Shown one piece after another: positions 11,182 through 19,494 of a DNA stretch of 64,000 nt. Source of the stretch: JADKCL01 sp046329055 (GTDB lineage: Bacteria > Bacteroidota > Bacteroidia > J057 > JADKCL01); NCBI GenBank assembly GCA_046329055.1, contig JAXLVK010000019.1, positions 9,381 through 73,380 of the forward strand, read 5' to 3'. The notes under the pieces are model-generated. The model was not told the DNA's origin. It made no database searches and was given only the letters and a program-made list of their open reading frames with translations. Every line of letters starts with the position of its first letter. Position 1 is the first letter of the stretch. Position numbers and translations under genes: made by a program.

Positions 11182-12212
11182 TCAGCCGGATTGCTCTGCC
11201 GCGATGTCGCGCTCGATCTCGGCGATGAGCTCGGCCTTCTGTGGGGAGGTAAGGCAGGTATTTACGCAAACAGTTGCGGATTGTCTTGCATCACCGAATA
11301 CTTGACGATGGTTTCGCTCTTGTCTGCAGCAGAGGATGATGCCGATCGTAAGGCAGGTCGCCCTCGGCTTCTTCAGGTCGTCGAACATGCGACGGTACAT
11401 GTCCATCTGCCCAATGTCCTCATGGCGGAGCTTGCGCGTCTTGATGTCAAACAATACAGCATTGGAGGATATAGTTGTAAAACACCAGGTCGATGTAGAA
11501 ATGCTCAGTCTCCGTGCTGATGCGGTATTGGCGCCCGACGAACGTGAAGCCGCGTCCCAGTTCCAACAAGAATGCCTGCAAGTGCACGATCAAGGCTGAT
11601 TCCATTTCCTGCTCTGTGCTGGAAAACGGTTCCGGCAAGTTCAAGAACTCAAACACATAAGGATCCTTGACGAAGTCTTCAAGTCAGTTCAGCGGCATTT
11701 GGTGGGGTCTTGGTTTTGGATTCACGAGAGCCTGTAGCAGCCGTTGGTAAGCAAATGTCTCGATGTTCCTGGCCCAGTTCCCTGCACTCCAGCCTTGCGA
11801 TTCGCATTCCTTCAAGTAATAATCCCTTGCAGCAGGGCTTTCCACCCTCATGATGAAGCGATGCTGACTCCATGACAAATTGCTACGCAATGCGTGGCTG
11901 TTTTCTAGATCAGGATAGGTGCGGTAAAACTGCCTGAAGTTGCGAAGGTTGGCATAAGAAAATCCCTTCCCAAAATCCTCTGAGAGGGCGGAAAGCCCCT
12001 TCAACACTTGTTCGCCATAGGCGGCCTTGTCCTTACCGCCTTGCTCCACCTCCACGATGCGCTTCCCCACCATCCAATAGGCCCTCACCATGGCTTGGTT
12101 CACGGCACGTAGGCAATTTGTCGCGCTGCCAGCAGAATTTGCTTCACCTCTTGGTAGAAGGGCTCGTTGGGATCGACTTTTCTGGATTTTTTTCTTTGCG
12201 AACAGGAGTCAT
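11182..12212 (-). pseudogene. DUF1016 (YhcG-like) PD-(D/E)XK nuclease domain protein, frameshifted
   Basis: Joined frames give about 340 residues of the DUF1016 family, which often accompanies type I restriction genes. The N-terminal domain (11684-12103) has AMVRAYWMVGKRIVEVEQ, SEDFGKGFSYANLRNFRQFY and LSWSQHRFIMRV. The C-terminal nuclease domain (11447-11656) has GRGFTFVGRQYRISTETEHFY with IDLVFYN; it continues in a third frame (11182-11454) as FDIKTRKLRHEDIGQMDMY. The family's IDLVFYN...DxK active-site layout is present across the frames. At least three indels break the gene, including one upstream of 12103 that splits off the N-terminal KQILLAARQIA-type segment. It lies between hsdM and hsdS. 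Its job in such loci is not settled; a nuclease role is inferred from the fold. Confidence 0.75.
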
Positions 12213-12268
12213 GCCAGTCATTCTGGGATCAATTATTACACAACATGCTGAATATCAACAAGGAAAAT

Positions 12269-12287
12269 TGCTACACACTGTGTATCA
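12269..12287. repeat. 19-bp quasi-palindrome, copy 2 (TGCTACACACTGTGTATCA)
   Basis: Arms match at 8 of 9 positions around a central C. It sits in the roughly 300-base spacer between hsdM and the DUF1016 gene, 107 bases from copy 3. No gene is visible in that spacer. Confidence 0.55.
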
Positions 12288-12375
12288 CTTGGCCAATATC
12301 GCCGTTGTGGGGCCAAGAAGCAAGAATGGATTTCCCGAAACTCGATACAACCTACTGATAATCAGATATAGAAAA

Positions 12376-12394
12376 TGCTACACACTGTGCATCA
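12376..12394. repeat. 19-bp quasi-palindrome, copy 3 (TGCTACACACTGTGCATCA)
   Basis: It differs from copy 2 at one base and shares the flanking GAAAAT. It lies in the same hsdM-DUF1016 spacer, just downstream of the end of hsdM on the minus strand. Confidence 0.55.
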
Positions 12395-12512
12395 ATTTCT
12401 CCTAAGAGAAGGAAGAGAAATCGCAGACAATTCCGATTTTTTCTCATAAATCACTGGCTATCAACCCCCAAAATGCCACACGCTATCACTTCTCCCAGAT
12501 GCGAGACCATGC

Positions 12513-14064
12513 TCACCCCCCATAACCCAGTCCCTCCATGTTCTTCCGAATCGCCAAGTCCAGCTCAGCTCCCCTTTTGCCATCTGCCCAAACAACTGCT
12601 TCACCAATGCCTCCATCTTCTCCTCAAATACCTCGCCGTTGTCCTCCTCCTCGGCCATGCCCACGTAGCGACCGGGCGTGAGGACGTAATCGTTTTTGGC
12701 GATCTCCGCCGTCTTCGCCACACTGCAAAAGCCGGGCACATCCTCATAATCCCCGTCCTTCTCCTCCCCCGCCAGGCATGGTGGTAGGTCCGCGCAATCT
12801 TGGCGATATCCGCCTCCGTCAGCTCCTTGTGCGTGCGGTCCACCATGCTGCCCATCTGCCGCGCATCGATGAAGAGTGTCTCACCCTGACGGTCACGGTA
12901 ACCGCGCTCGGGGTCCTGACGCTTGCTCTTGGTCATGAACCAGAGGCAGACCGGAATCTGTGTGGTGTAGAACAACTGCCCCGGCAGGGCGATCATGCAA
13001 TCCACGAGGTCATTTTCCACAAACTGCTTGCGCAACTCGCCCTCGCCGCTGCTCTGCGAACTCATCGAGCCATTTGCCAGGACAAAGCCCGCCGTGCCGC
13101 GTTCGCTCAGGTGCGCGAGCATGTGCATGATCCAGGCATAGTTCGCATTTGCGGTCGGAGGCACATTGTACCCACGCCACCGGGGATCGTCCACCAGCTC
13201 ATTTTCGGCCCGCCACTGCTTTTGGTTGAAGGGGGGATTGGCCATGATGAAGTCCGCCTTGAGGTCGGGGTGCTGATCCTTGAAGAAGGTGTCCGCGGGC
13301 ACCTCGCCCAGATTCGCACTGATGCCCCGCACCGCCAGGTTCATCTTCGCCAGCTTGTAGGTCGTGCCCGTGTATTCCTGCCCGTAGATCGAGATGTCCT
13401 TGGTATTGCCGTGGTGACTCTCCACAAACTTGATGCTCTGCACAAACATGCCGCCCGAACCGCAGCAGGGATCATAGATCTTGCCCCGGAAGGGTTCGAT
13501 CATCTCCGCGATCAGGTTCACAATGCATTTCGGGGTATAGAATTCGCCCCCGCCCTTGCCCTCCGCCGCCGCGAACCTCCCAAGGAAGTACTCGTAGATG
13601 CGCCCCACGATGTCCTCCTTCTTGTCGGCGACCGTGTCGATGTTGTTGACCGTGTCCAGCAGGGCCGCGAGCTTGCTCTCGTCCAGCCCCAACCGGGAGA
13701 AATAATTGTCCGGCAATGCCCCCTTGAGCGCCGGATTGTTCTTCTCGATCGTATGCAGCGCCGTGTCGATCTTCACCGCGATGCCACCCGCCTTGCTCTG
13801 TTGGATCAGGCCATTCCACCGCGACTCCTCCGCCAGGTAGAAGACGTTCTTCATGTTGTAGAACTCCTTCATCTCAAGGTATTTGTCCTTGCCTTCGGCG
13901 ATGAGTTCTCGCCGCCGCTCCTCAAACTTGTCGCTGACAAACTTGAGAAAGATGAGCCCCAGGACGACGTGCTTGTACTCAGAGGACTCGACAGTGCCGC
14001 GGAGTTTGTTCGCTGAATCCCAGAGGGTTTCCTCGATGGATTTGGTGTTTTTCTCTTTTGCCAT
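12513..14064 (-). CDS. hsdM: Type I restriction-modification DNA methyltransferase subunit M (HsdM)
   Basis: HsdM is the S-adenosylmethionine-dependent adenine methyltransferase of the type I complex. The helical N-terminal domain begins MAKEKNTKSIEETLWDSANK. The ATG at 14064 that starts this is preferred over an in-frame ATG seven codons upstream, because the family begins this way. The SAM-binding motif DPCCGSGGMFVQ and the catalytic NPPF (in FIMANPPFNQ) are both intact. The long frame is open to about 12770, where an indel shifts it. The true C-terminus continues as NDYVLTPGRYVGM...MEALVKQLF and ends NMEGLGYGG-stop at 12513. The catalytic part is therefore complete and only the tail is broken. 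It is the first gene of the operon, and a promoter-like TATCTTTG lies upstream at 14103-14110. If expressed, it could still methylate with an intact HsdS. Confidence 0.88.
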
Positions 14065-14102
14065 TTTCATGTGTCCATTCGCCATCAGCGGAAGGAGCGG
14101 GA

Positions 14103-14110
14103 CAAAGATA
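14103..14110 (-). promoter_or_regulatory. Candidate -7 element TATCTTTG for the hsd operon
   Basis: Read on the minus strand, TATCTTTG matches the Bacteroidota -7 consensus TAnnTTTG. It lies about 40 bases upstream of the hsdM ATG at 14064. No convincing -33 TTTG at the usual 19-21 base spacing was found. Confidence 0.4.
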
Positions 14111-14364
14111 GCAGAAGATGCCGATCAGGAACTTCGCCAATAGAAAGACCCAACTTGGCATTTCGACATCAGAGATTTGCATTCGCGATTCTCCCTGCGG
14201 TCGGAATTACAGGGGCGCTGCCTAAGAAACCGACAAGCATCTAGCAGAATATCGACGCGACAGGGGAACCCCGTCCAAAGCCCCTTCCACATTCCCCAAT
14301 TTCCTCCTATCTTTAACAAACAGCAATTGCTAATTTCTACTCTTCATTTCTAATTGAACAAAAA

Positions 14365-15576
14365 ATGGCCCACATCCGCTCCTCCTTTCCCCATTTCAGG
14401 CTCAGTCGGCGACCTCACGTTCTACACGGTCAACGGCAAGACATACGCCCGCAACAAGCCAGGCATCACCCGAGAGAAGTTCCTCACACATCCCAAGCTC
14501 CAGCGATCGCGCGAAAACGCACAAAATTTCGGCGGAGCCAGCAAACTCGCCTGTGCCATCTACCGGGACGCGCGTGGCAACCAGCGTGGCACGGCCAGCC
14601 CTTATGCCCACAACCAGCTCATCGCACGCATCTGCCGCGGCATGAACCGCCGCACCCGCGCCGTCGAGGAAATCACATTCATGGACGTCGCCCACCTCCT
14701 CCGGGGCATCGACCTCAGCCGGGGCCAGGAAGCCAGCAAGCGCATCGCCGTCACGACCATCGGCCCCAACCACAATCCCACCAGCCTACGCATCAGCGAC
14801 ATCCCCGCCGCAGCCAGCCTCGCACAGGGCCGCCATCCAGGCCGCATTGAGTGCCGCATCCAACTCAACTACATCCGCTTCCCCCAAGTCGCCCTCAACG
14901 ATGACGCCAAATGGGACTTCCAGAATCAGGAATCCCTCCACCTCCTCCACACCATCCAATCCGATTGGATCCCCACCGAAATCCTCCCCACCAATGGCCT
15001 AACCTCAATCTCCTCACCCATTCCACTAGAACTCCCGCAAGCCATTCGGGCCCTGAGGCTTGCACTGAGGGAACTCGAAGTGCTCTCGAAGGGCTCAAAG
15101 GGCTCGAATGGCCCGAAGCCCAACAAAACCAGCAGCCCCACAACTTTCAACCTTCATCTTTCATCCTTCATCAAATCCAGCAGCAAAACCAGCAACAAAT
15201 CCAGCAACAAAATGAGCATCAAACCCCGCACCCCGCGAGAATAGCCAATCCCCAATTCCCACCAACCCTCGTCTTCCTCCAAGTCCAATTCCGCCATATC
15301 AACGAAGACGAAACCAAAGCCATCCTCCTGCGGGACCACACCATTCTACGCTTGGCAACCCTCCAAATGGATGAAGCAACAGCCCAAGCCCTAGCCACCC
15401 AACAGCCAACCACCAGAGCACCCAAAACCCCGAAATCAGCCAAGAATGGCGCACGAACCCGGAAACCTTCCTCCTCCGGGCCCTCCAGTCATTCCAGACC
15501 AACTACTCCCTCCCAAGCCCACCAGCCTGACCCAGTAGCCGCGTCGGCCACCACCGATCCAGCTGCAAGCATCTGA
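14365..15576 (+). pseudogene. Bacteroidota unknown-family protein (GDLTFYTVNGKTYAR), broken and interrupted by repeats
   Basis: The ATG at 14365 begins MAHIRSSFPHFRLS, and the next frame continues SGSVGDLTFYTVNGKTYARN, then SRENAQNFGGASKLACAIYR and CRIQLNYIRFPQVALNDDAK. This resembles a family of 200-300-residue unknown proteins frequent in Bacteroidota that start M-A-x-I-R-S-x-F with a later LTFY-x-x-x-G-K-x-Y-A-R. The frame break falls beside GGCTCAG and could be an 8-base deletion between two direct copies of that heptamer; this depends on my recall of the family. After about 15040 the frame enters repeat-like sequence. A family-like segment, TLVFLQVQFRHINEDETKA, reappears in another frame near 15270. 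Function is unknown. About 270 bases upstream (14086-14353) hold nothing I can support. Confidence 0.5.
15045..15215. repeat. Repeat insertion inside the 14365 gene
   Basis: This stretch holds degenerate copies of CCTGAGG...CTCGAAGGGCTC and then CTTCATCTTTCATCCTTCATC. Both repeat types recur in the spacer at 15880-16310. Here they lie between two segments of one protein family, which suggests that the repeats entered a gene. Confidence 0.45.
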
Positions 15577-16324
15577 TTCCAGCCAACTCCAATAGCCCTG
15601 TCCATCGAGACGGATGCTTCCCCCATGCCCACAACCAAGCAAAACCGATCAAGCCAACCCAGCATGCCATCAAATCTGCCCCCCAAAGTCATCCCAACCC
15701 CCAAATTGGTACGCCACGTACCCATCAACCACCAACCGATGTACGCCCAATCAACCCGTTTTGAAAGACAACACCGCCACCCCATCCCCATCCCATCTAC
15801 ACTGCAATCCCACTCGAACCCGACTCCCCATCCCAACAGTTCAGGAATTCCATCCCGATACACCACATCCATTCTCAAAACCGTGGACTCTTTCATCTAT
15901 CATCCCGGTCCCTGAAGGACTCGAAGGTCATCTTTCATCCATTCTCAGAGCGTCGGAGGCTGCGTATTCCTCGCCATCTTCCTAGCTCTTCGTCCTTCAT
16001 CCTTCATCTTTCATCTCTCATCTCTCATCCATTCTCAGAGCGTCGTATCCCTAGCTCTTTCGTCTCTCATCTCTCATCTCTCTCATCCATTCTCAGAGCG
16101 TCGTATCCCTAGCTCTTCGTCTCTCATCTTTCATCTTTCATCCTTCATCCTTCATCCTTCATCCTTCATCTCGGTGCCTGAGGTTCTCGAAGGCCATCTT
16201 TCATCTTTCATCTCCGTCCCTGAGGAACTTCGAAGGTCATCCTTCATCTAGGTCCCTGAGCCTGTCGAAGGGCTTTCATCTTTCATTTCCTTTCCCGAAA
16301 TCGCACTCAATTCAAAACCGAAAA
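15577..16324. repeat. Gene-free stretch with tandem TTTCATC and CTCAGAGCGTCG repeats
   Basis: No credible gene is present. From about 15880 to 16310 the sequence is a patchwork of TTTCATC/CTTCATC runs (with TCTCATC variants), three copies of CATTCTCAGAGCGTCG (near 15939, 16029 and 16087), two copies of TATCCCTAGCTCTT, and several copies of CCTGAG...TCGAAGG (near 15909, 16183, 16219 and 16252). The unit lengths and lack of unique spacers rule out CRISPR. These are dispersed intergenic repeats that have accumulated here. Confidence 0.65.
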
Positions 16325-16981
16325 ATGAGTACCACTTCCCCTGCTCCCACGTCCCTCTTCCAGGAAAAGCAAGCCTTGCTGCTCCGCGTTTGGCACATCC
16401 TGTTCCTGCTCTTCGTCCTGTCCACCATCATCGTGGTCATCTTCGCGGAGCAGGTCTTCGATACCCGAGCCAATGCCCCCAGCGTCATGGAAGAGGCCAT
16501 GAACCGCGGCGTGGAACTCAATGAAAAACAGGCCCGTGGCATCGCCCACTACTTCAGCGAAAAGCTTTGGGTGCTGCACACATTCATCGGCTATGGCATC
16601 AGTTTCCTGCTGCTGTGCAGGATCTTCATCGAGTTCCTGATCTCCAAGGAGCAACGCTTTGGCACCCGTTTGCGGCAGGCATTGCGCCTCAGCCCCACCA
16701 CCGACCTCGCCAAGAAGGACCGCAGGCACTACCTCATCGTCCGCAGCGCCTACATGGTTTTCTACCTCTTGATCCTCACCATGGCCTGCACAGGTCTGGG
16801 ATTGGCATTTGAGGACATCGAATTTTTCGACAGCATCCACCGCCCCCTCAAGGAAATCCACGAAATCGGCCAATGGGGCATCTTCACCTACGTGATCCTG
16901 CACCTCGGAGGCGTCCTCATCGCAGATTTCTCCAAGGACAAGCGCGGCATCATCTCCAGAATGATCGGCGGCGGAAAATAG
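16325..16981 (+). CDS. Cytochrome b561-type membrane protein
   Basis: A 218-residue protein with four hydrophobic membrane segments typical of the cytochrome b561 / Ni-Fe hydrogenase cytochrome b fold. It would carry haem b within the inner membrane and pass electrons between quinone and a partner. Candidate haem-ligand histidines are H24 in RVWHILF, the His in LWVLHTFIGYG, the His pair in IHRPLKEIHEIG, and the His in VILHLGGV; each lies in or beside a membrane segment. A loop of about 45 residues joins the first two segments (FDTRANAPSVMEEAMNRG). The start at 16325 gives a normal N-terminus. The stop is TAG. The gene stands alone, so its redox partner is not indicated. Confidence 0.8.
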   Translation: MSTTSPAPTSLFQEKQALLLRVWHILFLLFVLSTIIVVIFAEQVFDTRANAPSVMEEAMNRGVELNEKQARGIAHYFSEKLWVLHTFIGYGISFLLLCRIFIEFLISKEQRFGTRLRQALRLSPTTDLAKKDRRHYLIVRSAYMVFYLLILTMACTGLGLAFEDIEFFDSIHRPLKEIHEIGQWGIFTYVILHLGGVLIADFSKDKRGIISRMIGGGK

Positions 16982-16984
16982 CCA

Positions 16985-17170
16985 ACTTGTTTAAAGGCCC
17001 GTGATCCTGAGCCGTAGGCGAAGAACTGCGAAGCACATCGCGAAGGCCTTTGAAAAAAGAGACAATACTGAGCAATCTGGCACGTTCTTATGGCCAATCC
17101 CGCGCTTCAGCAGCGTGGTATCCATACGAGCTAGATCCTTCAGCCCGTTCCGGGCCTCAGGATGACGCAG
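16985..17170. repeat. Intergenic repeats between cytochrome b561 and GNAT genes
   Basis: The stretch holds AAAGGCC (near 16993) facing GGCCTTT (near 17046) beside a run of A, possibly a long-loop terminator. It also holds ATCCTGAGC...GGCGAAG (near 17002) and GATCCTTCAG...CTCAGGATGACG (near 17130-17166). The last resembles the GATCCTTCG/CTCAGGATGAC repeats scattered in many bacterial genomes. No gene is supported in 16982-17260. Confidence 0.45.
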
Positions 17171-17260
17171 CCAGAATGGTCGGTTTATGCTTGCGGAAAG
17201 CTTAGCGAGGAATTGGAATCCGAAGGGAGCAGCTGCCCTTGTTCAAGTCCCAATTTCCAA

Positions 17261-17788
17261 TCACCCACCATTGCCCTCCAACACAAACCTCCGCAGCTCC
17301 ATCGTCTCCCCGGGCAGCACCACGCCCTCAATTTCCTGCATGCCGATCCGCTGCAATACGCTCACAGACCGTTCGTTGTCAGCGTTCGTGATGGCAAAGA
17401 CTTTAGGCAAATGCAGGGTCTCGAATGAATACCGCATCACCGCCTCGGCAGCCTCAACGATATACCCCTTGCCGACATGCGCATTCAGGAGGGCAAATCC
17501 GATGTCCGGCGCATCCAATCCATCCCTGCGCACCAATCCGCAAATGCCGATCCCACCCTGCCTACCGCGTAGACTCACCACCCACAAGCCGTAGCCACGC
17601 AATTCATATTGCGGCATGAGCCGCTCTGTCACGTACCGCTGTGCATCCTCCACACGATGTATCCCCCGGTCACCCACGAACCGGATCCACTCCGGCTGCC
17701 GCAACAATTGGTAGAAAAACCGCGCATCCGAAGGCACCGCCTCCCTCAACCGCAACCTTTCGGTCTGCAAAATCAATTTCCATTTCAT
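17261..17788 (-). CDS. GNAT-family N-acetyltransferase (RimJ/RimL-like)
   Basis: A 175-residue acyltransferase that would move an acetyl group from acetyl-CoA to an amine such as a protein N-terminus or small molecule. It opens with LQTERLRLREAVPSDARFF, the usual start of RimJ/RimL-type GNATs, and contains GICGLVRRDGLDAPDIGFAL (beta-4 region). The acetyl-CoA loop appears as HVGKGYIVEAAEAVMRYSFE, with G-K-G-Y in place of the common G-x-G-x-A. NADNERSVSVLQRIGM is the conserved C-terminal motif. The start overlaps the stop of the upstream cyanophycinase-like gene by ATGA (17785-17788), so the two are translationally coupled. The substrate is unknown. Confidence 0.85.
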   Translation of the reverse strand: MKWKLILQTERLRLREAVPSDARFFYQLLRQPEWIRFVGDRGIHRVEDAQRYVTERLMPQYELRGYGLWVVSLRGRQGGIGICGLVRRDGLDAPDIGFALLNAHVGKGYIVEAAEAVMRYSFETLHLPKVFAITNADNERSVSVLQRIGMQEIEGVVLPGETMELRRFVLEGNGG

Positions 17789-19080
17789 CGTGCAACAATG
17801 ATTTTCTTGAAAACGCTGCCTTGTTCTCCAAATGCCCGAATACAGTAAATCCCATTGGGCAGACCAGCCAAATCAACGGCACCTTCATGCAAGTCAAAAT
17901 CAGCGGCGATTTTGCCCGTCATTGAGCAGATTTGAATCGTAGTCACTCCGGTTCCGTCGATGTGCAGCAACCCATCCACGAGCGGCTGCGGCCATACCAC
18001 AATCTCCTCTCCAACAGCTTCATCCATAGCCACAGGCCCGCAAGCAATCGCGGTAGTCGGATTGTAGAAAAACGCATTCGAATACACCGACCAAGCCTCC
18101 CAGGTTCCCCCATTTCCCGTCGCCCAATCCCGCAGATCGAAGGTGTTCGCGCCATTCGCGGTGCCCTTGACAGCATAGGCCTTCAGTGCCAATCCGTTTT
18201 GATCCCATTGCAGGGGGACATTCGGTTGGCAGACCTCCGGCGCATTTCCCGGCACCTCACAATTCACCTGAATGAAATAGGCATTGTCATCGGAGCCGGG
18301 GAATCCCCCATATACACTCGCCACGCCATTCGTATCGATGCAAACCGCCGTGTATTCATCGCAAGCGATCCCCTTTGCATTCACCCCGTAATCCACCGCC
18401 ATCCGCGCCATGAACGTGACATGCCTGCCCCGCCGATCCGGATTGTCATAATGCGTATCCGTGATCACATCCTGCAACCAATCATTTTCCAGAAAATGCG
18501 CGCTGTCCGGCGTCACCGCAGGTCCGTAGGGATTTCCCATCGCCGTCGCGGAGGTCACCGTGCCATTTTGCGCCGAAAAATAATGGCTGCCCATGATCGC
18601 CATCCCCGCACTCGTCCCCCCGATCACAATATTGCGCTCATGGATCGCCCGGTTCACCAAGCTGTCGATCGCCGTCCCGCGCCAGTAACTGACATAATCC
18701 CATTGGTCGCCACCGGCAAACCAGATGCCCTCCGCCCGCTGAATCCGCTCGTGGATATACGGCTCGTTGCTCGCCAATGCATTGTTGCAGACAATCGTCA
18801 CCACCGAATTCACCGTCACGCCCAGCTGCGAATAGAGGTAGGCATTGTACCCATCGCTCCCACTCGCCCGCAGCACCAGCACATCTCCACCCGCACACCG
18901 CTGCAGGAACCAACGCATCGCATTGTCATCCTCCGTCGCGCCACCCATCAGGCAAATGCCGCCCCCAGCTTGCACCACCGCATCCGCTGTGTCGCCCGTG
19001 TAATAAGTCGTGAAGTTCTGCCCAAATGCCCCCGCCCAGCAAATCCCCATCCATACCAAGAAAACCAACCTCTGTTTCAT
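17785..19080 (-). CDS. Cyanophycinase-like S51 peptidase with T9SS type A sorting domain
   Basis: A 431-residue secreted protein. The ATG at 19080 begins a clean signal peptide (MKQRLVFLVWMGICWAGAFGQ); an upstream ATG at 19143 would add 21 polar residues. The middle resembles cyanophycinase / peptidase S51. GGICLMGGATEDDNAMRWFL is the N-terminal strand-turn and GIWFAGGDQWDYV the middle. GGTSAGMAIMG holds the nucleophilic serine, and NPDRRGRHVTFMARM and GIACDEYTAVCI follow. After about residue 280, a short linker leads to a type A sorting domain (VVWPQPLVDGLLHIDG ... LPNGIYCIRAFGEQG). The family cleaves cyanophycin or beta-Asp peptides; the exact substrate is inferred. Export through T9SS means action outside the cell. 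It is the first gene of a pair with the GNAT. Confidence 0.8.
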   Translation of the reverse strand: MKQRLVFLVWMGICWAGAFGQNFTTYYTGDTADAVVQAGGGICLMGGATEDDNAMRWFLQRCAGGDVLVLRASGSDGYNAYLYSQLGVTVNSVVTIVCNNALASNEPYIHERIQRAEGIWFAGGDQWDYVSYWRGTAIDSLVNRAIHERNIVIGGTSAGMAIMGSHYFSAQNGTVTSATAMGNPYGPAVTPDSAHFLENDWLQDVITDTHYDNPDRRGRHVTFMARMAVDYGVNAKGIACDEYTAVCIDTNGVASVYGGFPGSDDNAYFIQVNCEVPGNAPEVCQPNVPLQWDQNGLALKAYAVKGTANGANTFDLRDWATGNGGTWEAWSVYSNAFFYNPTTAIACGPVAMDEAVGEEIVVWPQPLVDGLLHIDGTGVTTIQICSMTGKIAADFDLHEGAVDLAGLPNGIYCIRAFGEQGSVFKKIIVAR

Positions 19081-19143
19081 CCCGCCAATATCCGAATTCC
19101 CTGAACATTCGCCATCCAACGGAGCATCACCGAGGGCAATCAT

Positions 19144-19478
19144 ACAGAGAACTATTTATGCCGTATGAATCAGTCACATCCGCACGCCGCAGTAGGGATC
19201 CCCATGCCTCGGGACGACCTGTCCCTACTGCCCCCCCCAAAAAAACCGAAGGACCAATTATTTAACAATGTCGTTAAGTTAGGAGGAGGCGGCGGCGTCT
19301 CGCCGCACGCCGATCGAACCTTTGCCTCTGGCGAAAGGAGTAGATTTAGGCTTCCGATGCGCGCATGCCGGAGGCAAACGTTCGGTAGCCCGGAGCCTGC
19401 CCTCAGCCTGTCGAAGGGGCCAGAGGCCACGGGCTCAGTTAAACTTGACGTCATTGAATGAACAATCCCCCACTCCCC
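19144..19478. repeat. Intergenic repeat-rich spacer (GTCGAAGGGG type)
   Basis: Between divergent genes lies a G/C-rich patch with CCCTCAGCCTGTCGAAGGGG (19400-19419) and nearby CCGGAGGC and GCGGCG runs. Small frames across it translate to the familiar spurious PALSLSKGP string of this repeat class, so no gene is called. Confidence 0.55.
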
Positions 19479-19486
19479 TATTTTTG
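19479..19486 (+). promoter_or_regulatory. Candidate -7 element TATTTTTG upstream of the HDAC-like gene
   Basis: It matches TAnnTTTG exactly and ends 9 bases before the ATG at 19495. A TTG lies 22 bases upstream at 19454-19456, slightly beyond the usual spacing. The transcript would have almost no leader. Confidence 0.45.
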
Positions 19487-19494
19487 CAATTGAA

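Noticed and set aside
15614..15985. Pro/Ser-rich small open frame in the repeat region.
   Set aside because: Low complexity and repeat-derived, with no conserved pattern or start signal.
15880..16310. Possible CRISPR array because of repeated units.
   Set aside because: Repeats are short, mixed and mostly adjacent with no unique spacers of even length, and no cas genes are present.
19165..19461. Small plus-strand open frame containing PALSLSKGP.
   Set aside because: This string is the translation of a common intergenic repeat; no start context or family supports a gene.
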